NCBI RefSeq assembly: GCF_902491285.1
Contig: NZ_CABUHK010000020.1
Coordinates: 1 to 64,000, forward strand
DNA: 64,000 nucleotides
Direction: 5' to 3'
Origin: an uncultured Bacteroides sp.
GTDB taxonomy: Bacteria; Bacteroidota; Bacteroidia; Bacteroidales; Bacteroidaceae
The notes under the pieces are model-generated. The model did no database searches. It saw only the letters and a program-made list of their open reading frames with translations, and had not been told where the DNA came from. This document shows positions 1 through 8,542 of this stretch, piece by piece. Each line of letters opens with the position of its first letter. The stretch's first letter is position 1. The position numbers and the translations under genes are program-made.

Positions 1-1
1 T

Positions 2-103
2 TTCCCGGAAACTGCTCAGACTTATGATCTTTACTGGATTCGTTCTTTCAAATCCCTAGAGGAACTTCAAGCTTTTGTAAACAGTGAAAACAATAACGAA
101 TAA
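2..103 (+). CDS. C-terminal end of a truncated upstream gene (unidentified)
   Basis: An open frame enters from the left edge and stops at TAA 101-103, leaving 33 residues that end in a charged tail rich in Glu and Asn. It lies 5 nt before the lyase gene on the same strand, so it is probably an upstream member of the same glycan-utilisation operon. The fragment has no recognisable motif. It could belong to a SusD, a surface glycan-binding protein or an enzyme, and I cannot choose between them. Confidence 0.6.
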   Translation, partial: FPETAQTYDLYWIRSFKSLEELQAFVNSENNNE

Positions 104-108
104 CTACC

Positions 109-1512
109 ATGAATAAGATGAAAATACATACAATAATAGGAGCAGGGCTTTTCGCCCTGACTTCTACCGCACTTTTTGCCTGCAGTGAGATAGAAGACGG
201 TTCTAATGATATGAGCAGTTGGCCGGAAGTAAAGGATTATGTTACGACCTTGGAGCATCCTTGTATGCTCCATACGGAAACGGATTTTGAGTTTGTAAAA
301 GGGAAAGTACTATCCGGTGCACAGCCCTGGAAGAACGCATTCGACCATTTAACTCGTGGTGGAAACAACTTGTCGCAATCCGGCTATAAGGCATCTCCTG
401 TGAAATTGTTGGCGCGTCTCGACCAAAATAACTGGTCTGGTAAATATCCTAATGACTGGAATAATTATACGAAATTGATGAGAGATGCCGCTGCCGCCTA
501 TCAATTGGCTCTTCGATGGAAATTGTCGGAGACGGATGGCACACAATATGCCGATGCAGCTATTGCTATTCTGAATGATTGGGCTAAAACCTGTACCGGT
601 TTTATCGTGAACGATAAAGGGGAGTTTATAGATCCGAACGAGTTCTTGATTTTTATACAAGTACATCAAATAGCAAATGCAGCGGAAATAATGCGTTCTT
701 ACTCCGGATGGCAAGACGCTGACCTTGCAAAGTTCAAATCATGGATAGTCGATGTGTTCTATCCTCATATTACGAAATTCCTGTCCACACACAATGGAAA
801 CGAATGTGCACTTCATTATTGGCTGAACTGGGATTTGTCTGCAATGACTGCATTGCTTTCTATCGGTATCCTGACAGACGATAACTTCAAAATCAATGAA
901 GCCATTCAATACTTTAAGTTTGGTATCGGTTCGGGAAATATAGGAAACGGTGTCCCGTTTACGCACCTAGACCCGGATAGTAATGAAATGTTGGGACAAT
1001 GTCAGGAATCAGGTCGCGACCAGGGACATGCCACTTTGTGTGTCAGCTTGTTAGGCGCTTTCTGCCAGATGGCAAAGAATGTAGGGGAAGACCTTTTCAT
1101 ATTCGATGACGGACGTGCATTAGCTATGTGTGAGTATGTGGCTAAATATAACATCGGTGGTGCTGAAACTGGTAGCTCAAGCGCTAGCTGGAAGATGACT
1201 GATTTTAGATATACGGATAATGACTTGCCTTATACTACCTATACCAATTGCAGTGGTAGCTGGGATACTATCTCGGCACAGGAAAGAAGAGAAGGAAAAG
1301 ATTCCCGTGGTGAGGTGCGTCCTGCATGGGAATTAGTGAACCGTCTGGCACAGGATTATGGAAAATCAAGTATCTATGCCAAGATGTGGGTAGATAAGAT
1401 GCGTGAGAACGCTGGTCGCGGAAATTCAGATGGCGGAGCCGGTGATTACGGACCTAATAGCGGTGGATATGACCAGTTAGGTTTCGGTACATTGATGTTT
1501 GCCAAAGAATAA
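109..1512 (+). CDS. Alginate-lyase-fold polysaccharide lyase lipoprotein (PL38-like)
   Basis: A 467-residue secreted lipoprotein: the signal peptide ends at a lipobox with Cys25 (LFAC). The rest resembles the alpha/alpha-toroid alginate lyase family (Pfam Alginate_lyase). Visible family-type motifs are LHYWLNW around His236-Trp241 and ESGRDQGH at about 300-307, a His/Tyr-rich set typical of such lyases. These enzymes cleave uronic acid polysaccharides by beta-elimination and leave a 4,5-unsaturated end. A GH88 gene about 5 kb downstream would remove that residue, which supports the call. PL38 (glucuronan lyase) is my best family guess from length and Bacteroides context; the exact substrate is not shown. 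A second Met at 118 is an alternative start. Confidence 0.75.
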   Translation: MNKMKIHTIIGAGLFALTSTALFACSEIEDGSNDMSSWPEVKDYVTTLEHPCMLHTETDFEFVKGKVLSGAQPWKNAFDHLTRGGNNLSQSGYKASPVKLLARLDQNNWSGKYPNDWNNYTKLMRDAAAAYQLALRWKLSETDGTQYADAAIAILNDWAKTCTGFIVNDKGEFIDPNEFLIFIQVHQIANAAEIMRSYSGWQDADLAKFKSWIVDVFYPHITKFLSTHNGNECALHYWLNWDLSAMTALLSIGILTDDNFKINEAIQYFKFGIGSGNIGNGVPFTHLDPDSNEMLGQCQESGRDQGHATLCVSLLGAFCQMAKNVGEDLFIFDDGRALAMCEYVAKYNIGGAETGSSSASWKMTDFRYTDNDLPYTTYTNCSGSWDTISAQERREGKDSRGEVRPAWELVNRLAQDYGKSSIYAKMWVDKMRENAGRGNSDGGAGDYGPNSGGYDQLGFGTLMFAKE

Positions 1513-1543
1513 ATAATAAAAGATTCCGTACCGGATGAAGTAT

Positions 1544-1583
1544 AAACGGGGAGAGTGCACAAAGCAAAATCTCCCCGTTTTTT
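1544..1583 (+). terminator. Rho-independent terminator after the lyase gene
   Basis: Perfect 11-bp stem AAACGGGGAGA (1544-1554) with TCTCCCCGTTT (1570-1580), followed by a T run. It lies 32 nt after the lyase stop, so the next gene probably uses its own promoter. Confidence 0.85.
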
Positions 1584-1669
1584 AATTTCAGGGCTATCAA
1601 TTATATCTTACTTTCCCGGGAAACAACCTTGTTTCCGAAAAAGTAAGATACATCTTCATAGAAAATATA

Positions 1670-1677
1670 TATTTTTG
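1670..1677 (+). promoter_or_regulatory. Bacteroides -7 box (TATTTTTG)
   Basis: Matches TAnnTTTG and sits about 36 nt before the preferred start at 1713 of the FAS1/SusD-like gene. No good -33 TTTG is seen at the expected distance, so the call rests on the -7 box and on the terminator just upstream. Confidence 0.5.
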
Positions 1678-1712
1678 CAACAAGCATTGTGTTTTACTTA
1701 ATTTTATATCTT

Positions 1713-3524
1713 ATGAATAAGAAACTATTAGTGTATTTGTGCGGAGTAGTGATATGCTTTATGGCTGCCTGCTCCGATAATGAAGATGAACAGACGAAAC
1801 CACAAGAACAACCCAAAGAAACACCGGAAGTGATAACGGAAGTGGTAGAAACTTTGGAAGAGACAGTGCCTCAGGCAAGTGACTTTGTTGAAGTGTTGAA
1901 GAAAGCCGATTTGACAGGAGTGACTGCGGAAAAGATTACTGTATTTGCCGTCAGGAATGAACTTACTAACACAAGAGCGAATGTGGGACTGGATACTGTG
2001 TCGGTGAAACGTCATATCGTTGTCGGTACCCATAAAAAAGAAGAACTGACGGATGGACAGAAGTTGACAAGTGTGAGCGGTGAACAATTACTGGTTTCCA
2101 AGGCAGGCGACGAAATTTCTATAAATGGTGTCGTTGTAGCCGGAGAGCCGGTGCAGGCAGGTGACAGTTATATCTATGTTGTTCCTAAAGTGATACCGGC
2201 ACGTGAACCCGGTTCATCCGAGCCGATATTACATTATACCACTCTTAAGGTTAGGAAATTGACAGGAGATGACTATGGTACTTCCTCACCATTGGAAGGC
2301 GTTGTTGTAAAAGCGTTGAACAGCACCAGGGATTCGTTGGCTCGTTACGAAACAAATAGTTCGGGTGAAGTAACAATCAGCCATGCTTCCGATACCATTT
2401 TCTATCAGTTGTATAAAGCCGGTTATCAAACGTATGTTGACTGGAATGTCGACGGTAAGATTGACGAGAACGAACAGATACCGGAAGGGGGATTGAATAT
2501 GGTCATCTATACTGCTAGCGGAAACAAAACAGAAAGCTGCTTCATGAAAGAAGAACAGGCGGATGATGAAATGCTATTGGATGAGGCAAAGGAGCAGTGG
2601 CAGTCTTGCATTAAAAGTTTCTACGACCAGAACCGCGTACTTAATCAAAAGTTGTGTTATGGATTTGGCAATTTCTCATATCGTAACGATATTGATTCGT
2701 GTTCTTATGAGTATTGGAGAACGGCTTATAAGGCAATTGATTTAGGTGTACGTCTGCAAAAGAAAGGTGTAAATGTAGATTCTTCCTGGAAGGACTTCTC
2801 CAATTCGGTGCAAATAGACATGAGCTTGATTTATGCTGATATTCTGGGATTTTATAGTAAGGTTATGATATGGGATGCCGAAAGTGACAGGTTTGTAAGT
2901 GATATGAACGCTTTGATTCAATCTTTGGATAAAGTGGTGAAAGAGCTTCCGGAACAACAGAAGGGAGCAGCTTATGCGATAGCTGCAAGGGTTTACCTAA
3001 GTAAGAAAGAGTATCAAAAGGCATATGGGTACTGCAAAAAAGTGATGGATATGGGGCAGTATGCGCTTGTTCCGAACAAGGATGTATTTGATAGCCAGGT
3101 GAATAAATCAGTACTTTGGAGTGGATATAAAGATGATAATCTAGCTTTGAAAAAAGGAACTTACTATCATCCTGTCCGTTATCAGGAAGTTCTTCTGATG
3201 TACTCGGAAGCAGCTAATGAATTGGGAAATATATCGGAAGCGATAGCACCTTTAAACCTAATAATGCGGTCGGAAGGCAAAGCGGAAATAGCACCTGCAG
3301 GTTCTACTAAAGAAGAAATCAGAAAATATATCAATACATTGTTTGATACCTATTTGCAACATGAAGGCTTGGAGTACCAAACTTGGAGACGCTGGGGAAT
3401 ACTGGATGCAAAGATTGGAAACAAGTTTGGCTATCAGTCTCCTAAGAACTCGTTACTCCCGATTCCTAAGGCAATCTCGATACAATATCCGGAAATGACA
3501 CAGAATCCGGGATATTATTATTAA
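1713..3524 (+). CDS. FAS1-domain/SusD-like hybrid lipoprotein
   Basis: A 603-residue lipoprotein (Cys20 in FMAAC). After an acidic linker, residues of about 40-155 resemble a fasciclin (FAS1) domain. About 165-265 looks like a carboxypeptidase-regulatory/prealbumin-type beta domain. From about 275 to the end it is SusD/RagB-like: TPR-type helices, RYQEVLLMYSEAANELG, YQTWRRWG and a C-terminal NPGYYY. SusD proteins bind glycans on the outer membrane over a SusC channel, but no SusC is adjacent here. Start 1713 was chosen over an upstream ATG at 1689 because it begins a standard signal peptide and leaves room for a leader after the -7 box. The likely role is a surface glycan- or matrix-binding protein. 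Confidence 0.75.
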   Translation: MNKKLLVYLCGVVICFMAACSDNEDEQTKPQEQPKETPEVITEVVETLEETVPQASDFVEVLKKADLTGVTAEKITVFAVRNELTNTRANVGLDTVSVKRHIVVGTHKKEELTDGQKLTSVSGEQLLVSKAGDEISINGVVVAGEPVQAGDSYIYVVPKVIPAREPGSSEPILHYTTLKVRKLTGDDYGTSSPLEGVVVKALNSTRDSLARYETNSSGEVTISHASDTIFYQLYKAGYQTYVDWNVDGKIDENEQIPEGGLNMVIYTASGNKTESCFMKEEQADDEMLLDEAKEQWQSCIKSFYDQNRVLNQKLCYGFGNFSYRNDIDSCSYEYWRTAYKAIDLGVRLQKKGVNVDSSWKDFSNSVQIDMSLIYADILGFYSKVMIWDAESDRFVSDMNALIQSLDKVVKELPEQQKGAAYAIAARVYLSKKEYQKAYGYCKKVMDMGQYALVPNKDVFDSQVNKSVLWSGYKDDNLALKKGTYYHPVRYQEVLLMYSEAANELGNISEAIAPLNLIMRSEGKAEIAPAGSTKEEIRKYINTLFDTYLQHEGLEYQTWRRWGILDAKIGNKFGYQSPKNSLLPIPKAISIQYPEMTQNPGYYY

Positions 3525-3554
3525 GTAGGCTAATATAGTTTAGGAGTCTTTTTG

Positions 3555-3601
3555 TTCTCTATAGAAAACGATTCTTTTCAGAAATCGTCTTCTATAGAGA
3601 A
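3555..3601 (+). terminator. Long hairpin, probable terminator
   Basis: TTCTCTATAGAA (3555-3566) pairs perfectly with TTCTATAGAGAA (3590-3601). An inner ACGAT/ATCGT pair (3568-3572 with 3584-3588) extends it. It is followed by TATTTTTAATT. It lies 31 nt past the hybrid lipoprotein gene. Confidence 0.7.
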
Positions 3602-3700
3602 TATTTTTAATTGATAAGTAAGAAGTGGAATTATTTATCAGAATTGCTTTTGCCCGCAACTTTTCTACCATAAGATAGTATAAAGCCCGAACAATTATAT

Positions 3701-3708
3701 TATTTTTG
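3701..3708 (+). promoter_or_regulatory. Bacteroides -7 box (TATTTTTG) before the DUF3791 gene
   Basis: TAnnTTTG match about 52 nt before ATG 3761, downstream of the preceding hairpin. No clear -33 element at 19-21 nt. It suggests the DUF3791/DUF3990 pair is transcribed independently of the surrounding glycan genes. Confidence 0.45.
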
Positions 3709-3760
3709 TGTATAACTATAAAGAACTTGTAGAATAACAGTGATTTAATGATGATGGAGT

Positions 3761-4057
3761 ATGGAACAGAATAATATAAATCATGAACCTGTAGAAGTTG
3801 GGTTAGACGATGATATACGTAATAAAGTATCGTTTATTACGTTTATTATTCCGGCATTTGCTCGTGCATATAAAATGAATGTGCAGAAAGCATATTTCTA
3901 CTTGAAAGAATTTGGTGGAATGGATTTCTTGCAACAACATTGGTGGACATTGCACGTAGAGAATCCTTTTTGGGCTGTAAGAAGTCTATTTGACGTATGT
4001 TTTAAGAATGGTGGACGTATAGAACAATATCACTATGAGGGTATATCACGGCAGTAG
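3761..4057 (+). CDS. DUF3791 family small protein
   Basis: 98 residues, with no signal peptide or membrane segment, so cytosolic. The pattern KVSFITFIIPAFARAYKM, then YFYLKEFGGMDFL, then a tryptophan-rich stretch and VRSLFDVCFKNGG matches the DUF3791 family, which is often encoded next to DUF3990 proteins in gut bacteria. Its 3' end overlaps the next gene by 23 nt (4035-4057) in another frame, implying coupled translation. By analogy with toxin-antitoxin pairs it may be the partner or neutraliser of the DUF3990 protein, but that is inference; no function is established to my knowledge. Confidence 0.75.
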   Translation: MEQNNINHEPVEVGLDDDIRNKVSFITFIIPAFARAYKMNVQKAYFYLKEFGGMDFLQQHWWTLHVENPFWAVRSLFDVCFKNGGRIEQYHYEGISRQ

Positions 4058-4703
4058 TTTGCACATTGATGAGATAGATTTGTCAAAAGGAAGATGGGGA
4101 CGTGATTTTGGTCGCGGCTTCTATGTAACTAATATCCGTTCACAAGCAGAAGTTTGGGCTGCTCGGAAAGGCCAGGAGACTGGAACAAGTGGAGTTGTTA
4201 CTGAATATGATTTTATGGAATATGCCTACGAGGACGACCGATTGAAAGTTCTACGTTTTGATTCATATAATGAAGATTGGTTTGATTTTATTATACTAAA
4301 CAGAAGTGCACCCAGAAATCAAGTTCATGATTACGATATTGTAGAAGGTCCCGTAGCTGATGACCAGATATCCACACGGATTTTTTTATATCAGAGTGGC
4401 ATACTTACAAAACAAGAGTTTCTCGATGAGTTAAGATTCAAGAAACCAACTCATCAAATATGCTTTTGTTCTGTTTTATCGCTGCAAATGCTTGCTCCGG
4501 TAGATACCAAATTTGATGCTGAAATTATGCTAATCAGTGATAGCCTGATTGCACAGCTCATAAAGAAAGAACAATGGTCGGATATGAAAGCTGTGAATTT
4601 CTTTTATAGCTCTTATCTGTACTCATTATTGATTAATCCATCTACAGAGTACTATAAGAAAACTATTGATGATTTATATGAGCTATTATTAAGAGAACTT
4701 TAG
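4035..4703 (+). CDS. DUF3990 family protein, ADP-ribosyltransferase-like
   Basis: 222 residues, cytosolic. The N terminus carries YHGS (His5), RDFGRGFYVT (Tyr30) and DYDIVEGPVADD (Glu104). This spacing recalls the His-Tyr-Glu triad of PARP/diphtheria-type ADP-ribosyltransferases, and DUF3990 is considered related to that fold. Residues from about 150 onward form a helical tail (EIMLISDSLIAQLIKKE) resembling the C-terminal part of paired DUF3791 proteins, so this may be a DUF3990 domain with an appended regulatory domain. The start ATG lies inside the DUF3791 gene. It might modify a protein, nucleic acid or small molecule; the target is unknown. Confidence 0.7.
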   Translation: MRVYHGSSLHIDEIDLSKGRWGRDFGRGFYVTNIRSQAEVWAARKGQETGTSGVVTEYDFMEYAYEDDRLKVLRFDSYNEDWFDFIILNRSAPRNQVHDYDIVEGPVADDQISTRIFLYQSGILTKQEFLDELRFKKPTHQICFCSVLSLQMLAPVDTKFDAEIMLISDSLIAQLIKKEQWSDMKAVNFFYSSYLYSLLINPSTEYYKKTIDDLYELLLREL

Positions 4704-4771
4704 GGACCGATGAATAAGACGGACTTGAAGGGAGAAAACTGATAGATTAGAAGAATTATAGAAAAAATAGT

Positions 4772-4803
4772 GAAGGGGATTAGGTATTTACCTAATCCCC
4801 TTC
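4772..4803 (+). terminator. Strong palindromic hairpin after the DUF3990 gene
   Basis: GAAGGGGATTAGGTA (4772-4786) is a perfect 15-bp match to TACCTAATCCCCTTC (4789-4803). The loop is very short and no clear T run follows, so it may act as a bidirectional or RNA-stabilising hairpin rather than a textbook terminator. The remainder of 4704-4953 holds nothing recognisable. Confidence 0.6.
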
Positions 4804-4953
4804 GTATATATAAGCAAATAGGTCAGTAAATAGATTGTTTGAAAGAAAAGATATTAGATTCGGTTTTCCGGATGATTAGTTTTTATAAAGGTAGAAAGAA
4901 CCTGTTTTTAGGAATAACGATTGAATTTTGAATGAACTTGATTTGTAAGGTAT

Positions 4954-6606
4954 ATGCGTAAAAAGATTCTGTTTTTGGCAGGGATGATGGCTTGCTGCAC
5001 ATTGGCGGGCGCACAAGAAATTTCTAAGACTTGGGTGGCTGATAAGGGAAATGGAACTTATCAGAACCCGGTTCTTCATGCTGATTATTCCGACCCCGAT
5101 ATATGTGTGGTCGGAGAAGATTTCTATATGACAGCATCCAGTTTTAATTGTATTCCCGGAATTCCTATCCTTCACTCCAATGATTTGGTGAATTGGTCGT
5201 TGGTGAACTATGCGTTGCCGGTGCAGGAACCGAAAGAATTTTTCGATAAGGCACAGCACGGCAAGGGCGTATGGGCGCCGTCTATCCGTTTTCATAACGG
5301 GGAGTTTTATATTTATTGGGGCGATCCGGATTATGGAATTTATATGATAAAGACGAAAGACCCGAAAGGAAAATGGAGTAAACCCGTATTGGTGAAAGCC
5401 GGAAAAGGGATGATTGACGCCACTCCTTTATGGGACGAGGACGGAAAAGTATATCTGATACATGCCTATGCCGGAAGTCGTAGCGGGGTGAACAGTATTC
5501 TCGTGATTTGCGAACTGAATACAGAGGGAACAGAAGTAATTTCCGATCCGGTGATGGTATTTGACGGAAATGATGGAAAGAACCATACCGTAGAAGGACC
5601 GAAACTCTACAAGCGGAACGGATACTATTATATTTTTGCTCCGGCGGGTGGTGTGGCTACCGGTTGGCAACTAGTACTTCGTTCGAAAAATATCTATGGC
5701 CCTTACGAATCGAAAATCGTGATGGCACAAGGAAAGACGAATATAAACGGTCCCCATCAAGGCGGTTGGGTAGATACTCATACAGGTGAATCCTGGTTCG
5801 TTCATTTTCAAGACAAAGGGGCTTATGGGCGTGTGATTCACTTGAACCCGATGACCTGGGTGAATGACTGGCCGGTAATCGGAGTGGATAAAGACAAAGA
5901 CGGTTGCGGTGAGCCGGTGACTACTTATAAGAAGCCGAATGTAGGAAAGACTTATCCGGTAGCTACTCCGCCGGAAAGTGATGAGTTCAATACCCGGCAT
6001 TTGGGGTTACAGTGGCAATGGCACGCTAATAAGCAAGATACTTACGGATTCACTACCGACCTAGGATATATCCGCCTGTATGCGGGCAGCCTTTCAAAAG
6101 AGTTTGTGAACTTTTGGGAAGTACCGAACCTGTTGATGCAGAAGTTTCCTGCGGAAGAATTTACAGCTACTACCAAGTTGACGTTTACCGCAAAACAGGA
6201 TGGCGAACAAGCCGGACTTATCGTGATGGGGTGGGATTACAGTTATCTTTCTATCCGCAAGGCGGGAGATAAGTTTATTCTGCAACAGGCAGTCTGCAAA
6301 GATGCGGAACAACAGAATCCCGAACAGGTAAAAGAATTAGCACGTATTCCGGTGGAATATCTCAAGATGCCGGGAGTAGCGGATAATGAATGGAAAACAG
6401 TTTACTTGCAGGTCAAAGTCCGTAAAGGCGCTGTGTGTTCGTTTGCTTATAGTCCGGACGGAAAGAAATATACGACAGTGGGGGACGCCTTCACCGCCCG
6501 TCAAGGCAAATGGATAGGAGCCAAAGTCGGTGTATTCTGTGTGACTCCTAATGAGGGTAACCGCGGTTGGGCAGACGTAGACTGGTTTAGAGTAAATAAA
6601 AAATAA
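4954..6606 (+). CDS. Glycoside hydrolase family 43 (xylosidase/arabinofuranosidase type)
   Basis: 550 residues with a Sec signal (cleavage near AGA-QE, about residue 20), so periplasmic or surface. The five-blade propeller carries the GH43 acids: YSDPDI (base, Asp47), MIDATP (pKa modulator, Asp155) and HTVEGPKL (acid, Glu214). Residues of about 340-548 form the C-terminal concanavalin-like domain common in GH43 enzymes (ESDEFN, LGLQWQWH, ADVDWFRV). GH43 enzymes remove xylose, arabinose or related pentose branches. It lies 27 nt before GH88, so the two are co-transcribed and probably trim the oligosaccharides released by the lyase. The subfamily and linkage cannot be read from sequence alone. 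Confidence 0.88.
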   Translation: MRKKILFLAGMMACCTLAGAQEISKTWVADKGNGTYQNPVLHADYSDPDICVVGEDFYMTASSFNCIPGIPILHSNDLVNWSLVNYALPVQEPKEFFDKAQHGKGVWAPSIRFHNGEFYIYWGDPDYGIYMIKTKDPKGKWSKPVLVKAGKGMIDATPLWDEDGKVYLIHAYAGSRSGVNSILVICELNTEGTEVISDPVMVFDGNDGKNHTVEGPKLYKRNGYYYIFAPAGGVATGWQLVLRSKNIYGPYESKIVMAQGKTNINGPHQGGWVDTHTGESWFVHFQDKGAYGRVIHLNPMTWVNDWPVIGVDKDKDGCGEPVTTYKKPNVGKTYPVATPPESDEFNTRHLGLQWQWHANKQDTYGFTTDLGYIRLYAGSLSKEFVNFWEVPNLLMQKFPAEEFTATTKLTFTAKQDGEQAGLIVMGWDYSYLSIRKAGDKFILQQAVCKDAEQQNPEQVKELARIPVEYLKMPGVADNEWKTVYLQVKVRKGAVCSFAYSPDGKKYTTVGDAFTARQGKWIGAKVGVFCVTPNEGNRGWADVDWFRVNKK

Positions 6607-6633
6607 GAATTAACACGAAGATATCAGATTAAG

Positions 6634-7854
6634 ATGAAAAAGATTGTAGTAGGTTTGGCTGTGATATTAGGGTTCTGTACGTGTGCTCATCAGCCTTCCG
6701 GTACATTGGATGTGAATAAGGCATTGGATTACTGTGTAGAGCAGACACAACGTACGCTTGCGGAACTGAAAACGGATTCCGGAATTGACTATACGATGAT
6801 GCCGCGTAATATCATGGCTGACGAGCAACACTGGAACTGTCGTAAAGCTACGAAAGAAGAATGGTGTGCCGGTTTCTGGCCGGGAGTGCTGTGGTATGAT
6901 TACGAATATACGAGAGACAAGAAGATTCGGGAAGAAGCGGAGAAGTTTACGAACTCCCTTGAGTTTCTTTCCAAGATTCCGGCTTTCGACCATGATTTGG
7001 GATTCCTCGTTTTTTGCAGTTATGGGAACGGTTATCGCCTGACCAAGAATCCGGCGTACAAACAAGTAATCCTGGATACAGCCGACACACTGGCTACTCT
7101 ATTCAATCCGATAGTAGGGACAATCCTTTCATGGCCTCGTGAAGTGGAACCCCGCAACTGGCCGCACAATACAATCATGGACAATATGATTAATCTCGAA
7201 ATGCTTTTCTGGGCGGCAAAGAATGGCGGCAACCCCTACCTGTATGATGTAGCGGTAGCTCATGCCGACAAGACCATGAAATGTCAGTTCCGCCCCGATT
7301 ACACCTCGTATCACGTAGCTGTATATGATACAATTACAGGAAATCTGATTAAAGGAGTCACCCATCAGGGATATGCCGACAGTACGATGTGGGCGCGCGG
7401 TCAGGCATGGGCAATCTATGGATATACCGTAGTCTATCGTGAAACGAAAGATCCTAAATATCTCGACTTCGCGCAGAAAGTGACCGATGTCTATCTCGCA
7501 CGCCTACCGGAAGACAAAGTACCCTATTGGGATTTCGACGCCCCGGATATCCCGAATGCTCCCCGTGACGCTTCGGCAGCTTCGGTGGTTGCTTCCGCTT
7601 TGCTCGAATTGTCTACGTATCTTCCGAACGGGACAGGAAAACGCTATAAGGATGCGGCTGTCGGGATGCTGGCAAGTCTAGGTACCGACAACTATCAGAG
7701 TGGTAAAAGCAAGCCTTCGTTCTTATTGCATAGCGTAGGGCACTGGCCGGCCCATTCGGAAATAGATGCATCCATTATCTATGCGGACTATTATTACATC
7801 GAAGCATTGCTAAGATTAAAACGCCTGCAAGAAGGACAAGCGGTACTTGGATAA
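6634..7854 (+). CDS. GH88 unsaturated glucuronyl hydrolase
   Basis: 406 residues with an exported N terminus, possibly a lipoprotein (Cys15 or Cys17). It has the six-hairpin alpha/alpha barrel of GH88: AFDHDLGFL (Asp121, matching the first conserved Asp of Bacillus UGL) and HNTIMDNMINLE (Asp183, the catalytic acid position), then THQGYADSTMWARGQAWAIYG and the C-terminal PYWDFDAP and ARDAS-like segments. The enzyme hydrates the double bond of 4,5-unsaturated glucuronic or galacturonic acid at the non-reducing end of lyase products and so releases it. It closes the left-hand glycan locus and is followed by a terminator. Confidence 0.92.
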   Translation: MKKIVVGLAVILGFCTCAHQPSGTLDVNKALDYCVEQTQRTLAELKTDSGIDYTMMPRNIMADEQHWNCRKATKEEWCAGFWPGVLWYDYEYTRDKKIREEAEKFTNSLEFLSKIPAFDHDLGFLVFCSYGNGYRLTKNPAYKQVILDTADTLATLFNPIVGTILSWPREVEPRNWPHNTIMDNMINLEMLFWAAKNGGNPYLYDVAVAHADKTMKCQFRPDYTSYHVAVYDTITGNLIKGVTHQGYADSTMWARGQAWAIYGYTVVYRETKDPKYLDFAQKVTDVYLARLPEDKVPYWDFDAPDIPNAPRDASAASVVASALLELSTYLPNGTGKRYKDAAVGMLASLGTDNYQSGKSKPSFLLHSVGHWPAHSEIDASIIYADYYYIEALLRLKRLQEGQAVLG

Positions 7855-7939
7855 AATAGGACTTGGACTAGAAAGAATAAGAAAGAACAAGAATCAAAAA
7901 GAATTAGAATCAAAAAGACCGGGACAAGGTCTGAATAAG

Positions 7940-7981
7940 AAATGCTCTGCAAGAACTATTCATTCTCTGCAGAGCATTTTT
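7940..7981. terminator. Bidirectional terminator between convergent genes
   Basis: AAATGCTCTGCA (7940-7951) pairs with TGCAGAGCATTT (7968-7979), a perfect 12-bp stem flanked by A and T runs. It serves GH88 on + and the NlpE-like gene on -. Confidence 0.88.
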
Positions 7982-8008
7982 ACTGGTTAGGGTTAGGTTG
8001 CTTATTTA

Positions 8009-8488
8009 TTATTGTTTCACCTTGATGATGTCATAATTCAAGTCGCTGACAGCTTCCTGTAAGCTATCGTTCACCAGGCGGAGAGTAGTATCATTCACAA
8101 TCACGAAATACATCGGAGCATCATTGCTATTCTTCGGGGTTAATTTAACGGCGGTAACAGGTTTCTTGTTCACGACTTTGTGTACAGTCTGCTGTTTTCC
8201 TTTCGAAGTGAAGGTTTTGTTTTTACCCTGGCCTTCTGCATCGAGGTAAGTCATATCCAGTGTATAAGTGGTGTCTATACCATCAGTTGCAGCGTTCAGG
8301 GTCAGTACATAATCGATACCCGGGCCGTCGGCAGCGGGGAGAGTACCGGCATAAACTTCAGTCATTTCAGTGATTGGAGTCATTGCAATGGCGAGACTGT
8401 CTGCTTCTGCCTCTGCAGTTTTGTTGGCTTTTGATTGGCAAGATGCCAAAGCAGCTACGACGGCTGCTAACATAATTACTTTTTTCAT
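8009..8488 (-). CDS. NlpE N-terminal-domain lipoprotein
   Basis: 159 residues with the lipobox at Cys17 (ALASC). The body shows the NlpE-N signature: EVYAGTLPAADGPGIDYVL and TYTLDMTYLD. In E. coli NlpE is an outer membrane lipoprotein that senses surface contact and lipoprotein trafficking stress and has been linked to copper. Here only the N-terminal barrel is present; the second NlpE domain is absent, which is the usual Bacteroides form. It lies 54 nt downstream of the CNNM transporter gene on the same strand. The precise role is unknown. Confidence 0.8.
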   Translation of the reverse strand: MKKVIMLAAVVAALASCQSKANKTAEAEADSLAIAMTPITEMTEVYAGTLPAADGPGIDYVLTLNAATDGIDTTYTLDMTYLDAEGQGKNKTFTSKGKQQTVHKVVNKKPVTAVKLTPKNSNDAPMYFVIVNDTTLRLVNDSLQEAVSDLNYDIIKVKQ

Positions 8489-8542
8489 TGTTAAGTGCTT
8501 TAAGTTAATATAAATATAGTTGAGCTACCGCTCGGTTTATCC

